NCBI GenBank assembly: GCA_947629045.1
Contig: CANRCF010000003.1
Span: 19,899 to 83,898 of the forward strand
Source: an uncultured Clostridia bacterium
Lineage (GTDB): Bacteria; Bacillota; Clostridia; TANB77; CAG-508
Direction: 5' to 3'
Length of the DNA: 64,000 bases
The position numbers were made by a program, and so were the translations under genes. Positions 63,981 to 64,000 of this stretch are shown here, piece by piece; the first letter of the stretch is position 1; each line of letters starts with the position of its first letter. Under the pieces are notes generated by a model. The model did not search any database, was not told the origin of the DNA, and was given only the letters and a program-made list of their open reading frames with translations.

Positions 63981-64000
63981 TTGTTTTTTCCTCCTTCTCT

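Noticed and set aside
1-64000. Independent pseudogenization or random sequencing indels as cause of the broken genes
   Set aside because: All breaks are the same change (extra C exactly before an in-frame GGN), in essential single-copy genes, with no breaks of other types apart from the two microsatellites. A systematic base-calling artefact cannot be excluded without reads, so it is listed as the key test.
1-64000. CGG reassigned as a sense codon to another amino acid in the same frame
   Set aside because: The downstream frame is wrong without a shift in every case; simple reassignment leaves immediate stops.

Overview
This is a low-GC Firmicutes/Clostridia-type chromosomal segment. It carries housekeeping genes (valS, recG, trpS, efp, fhs, xseAB, nusB, fmt, def, priA, rarA, ruvA, rpmB, nth, rpe, prkC/PP2C, rlmN, murT/gatD-like), sporulation genes (spoIIAA-spoIIAB-sigF, spoIID, a spoIIQ-like M23 gene, sleB-like), a tmRNA, tRNA-Trp(CCA), a valS T-box leader, and three pilin-like/GLUG surface protein genes. 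The main observation is that 14 in-frame CGG triplets in 11 otherwise intact genes each sit exactly where the conserved protein needs one extra C skipped and the following GGN read as glycine (CGGN -> Gly, +1). Affected genes are Rpn nuclease, addA, spoIID, sigF, an M23 peptidase (2 sites), yqeG-like HAD, priA (2 sites), rarA, prkC, a PP2C phosphatase and a GLUG protein (2 back-to-back sites). In a by-eye scan of both strands I found no CGG used as Arg in the native genes. The only in-frame Arg CGGs (two) are in one atypical, probably foreign gene at 13209-13583. The pattern fits genome-wide +1 frameshifting or quadruplet decoding at an unassigned CGG codon, formally similar to the AGG/CCC frameshifts of Perkinsus mitochondrial cox1. 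A systematic sequencing artefact must still be excluded. Secondary observations are dinucleotide-repeat (phase-variable) switches at the 5' ends of two pilin-like genes, palindromic elements at gene 3' ends, a catalytically degenerate GatD, a stand-alone MutS-I-like domain and an unidentified structured RNA candidate. All calls are by eye; no database search was run.
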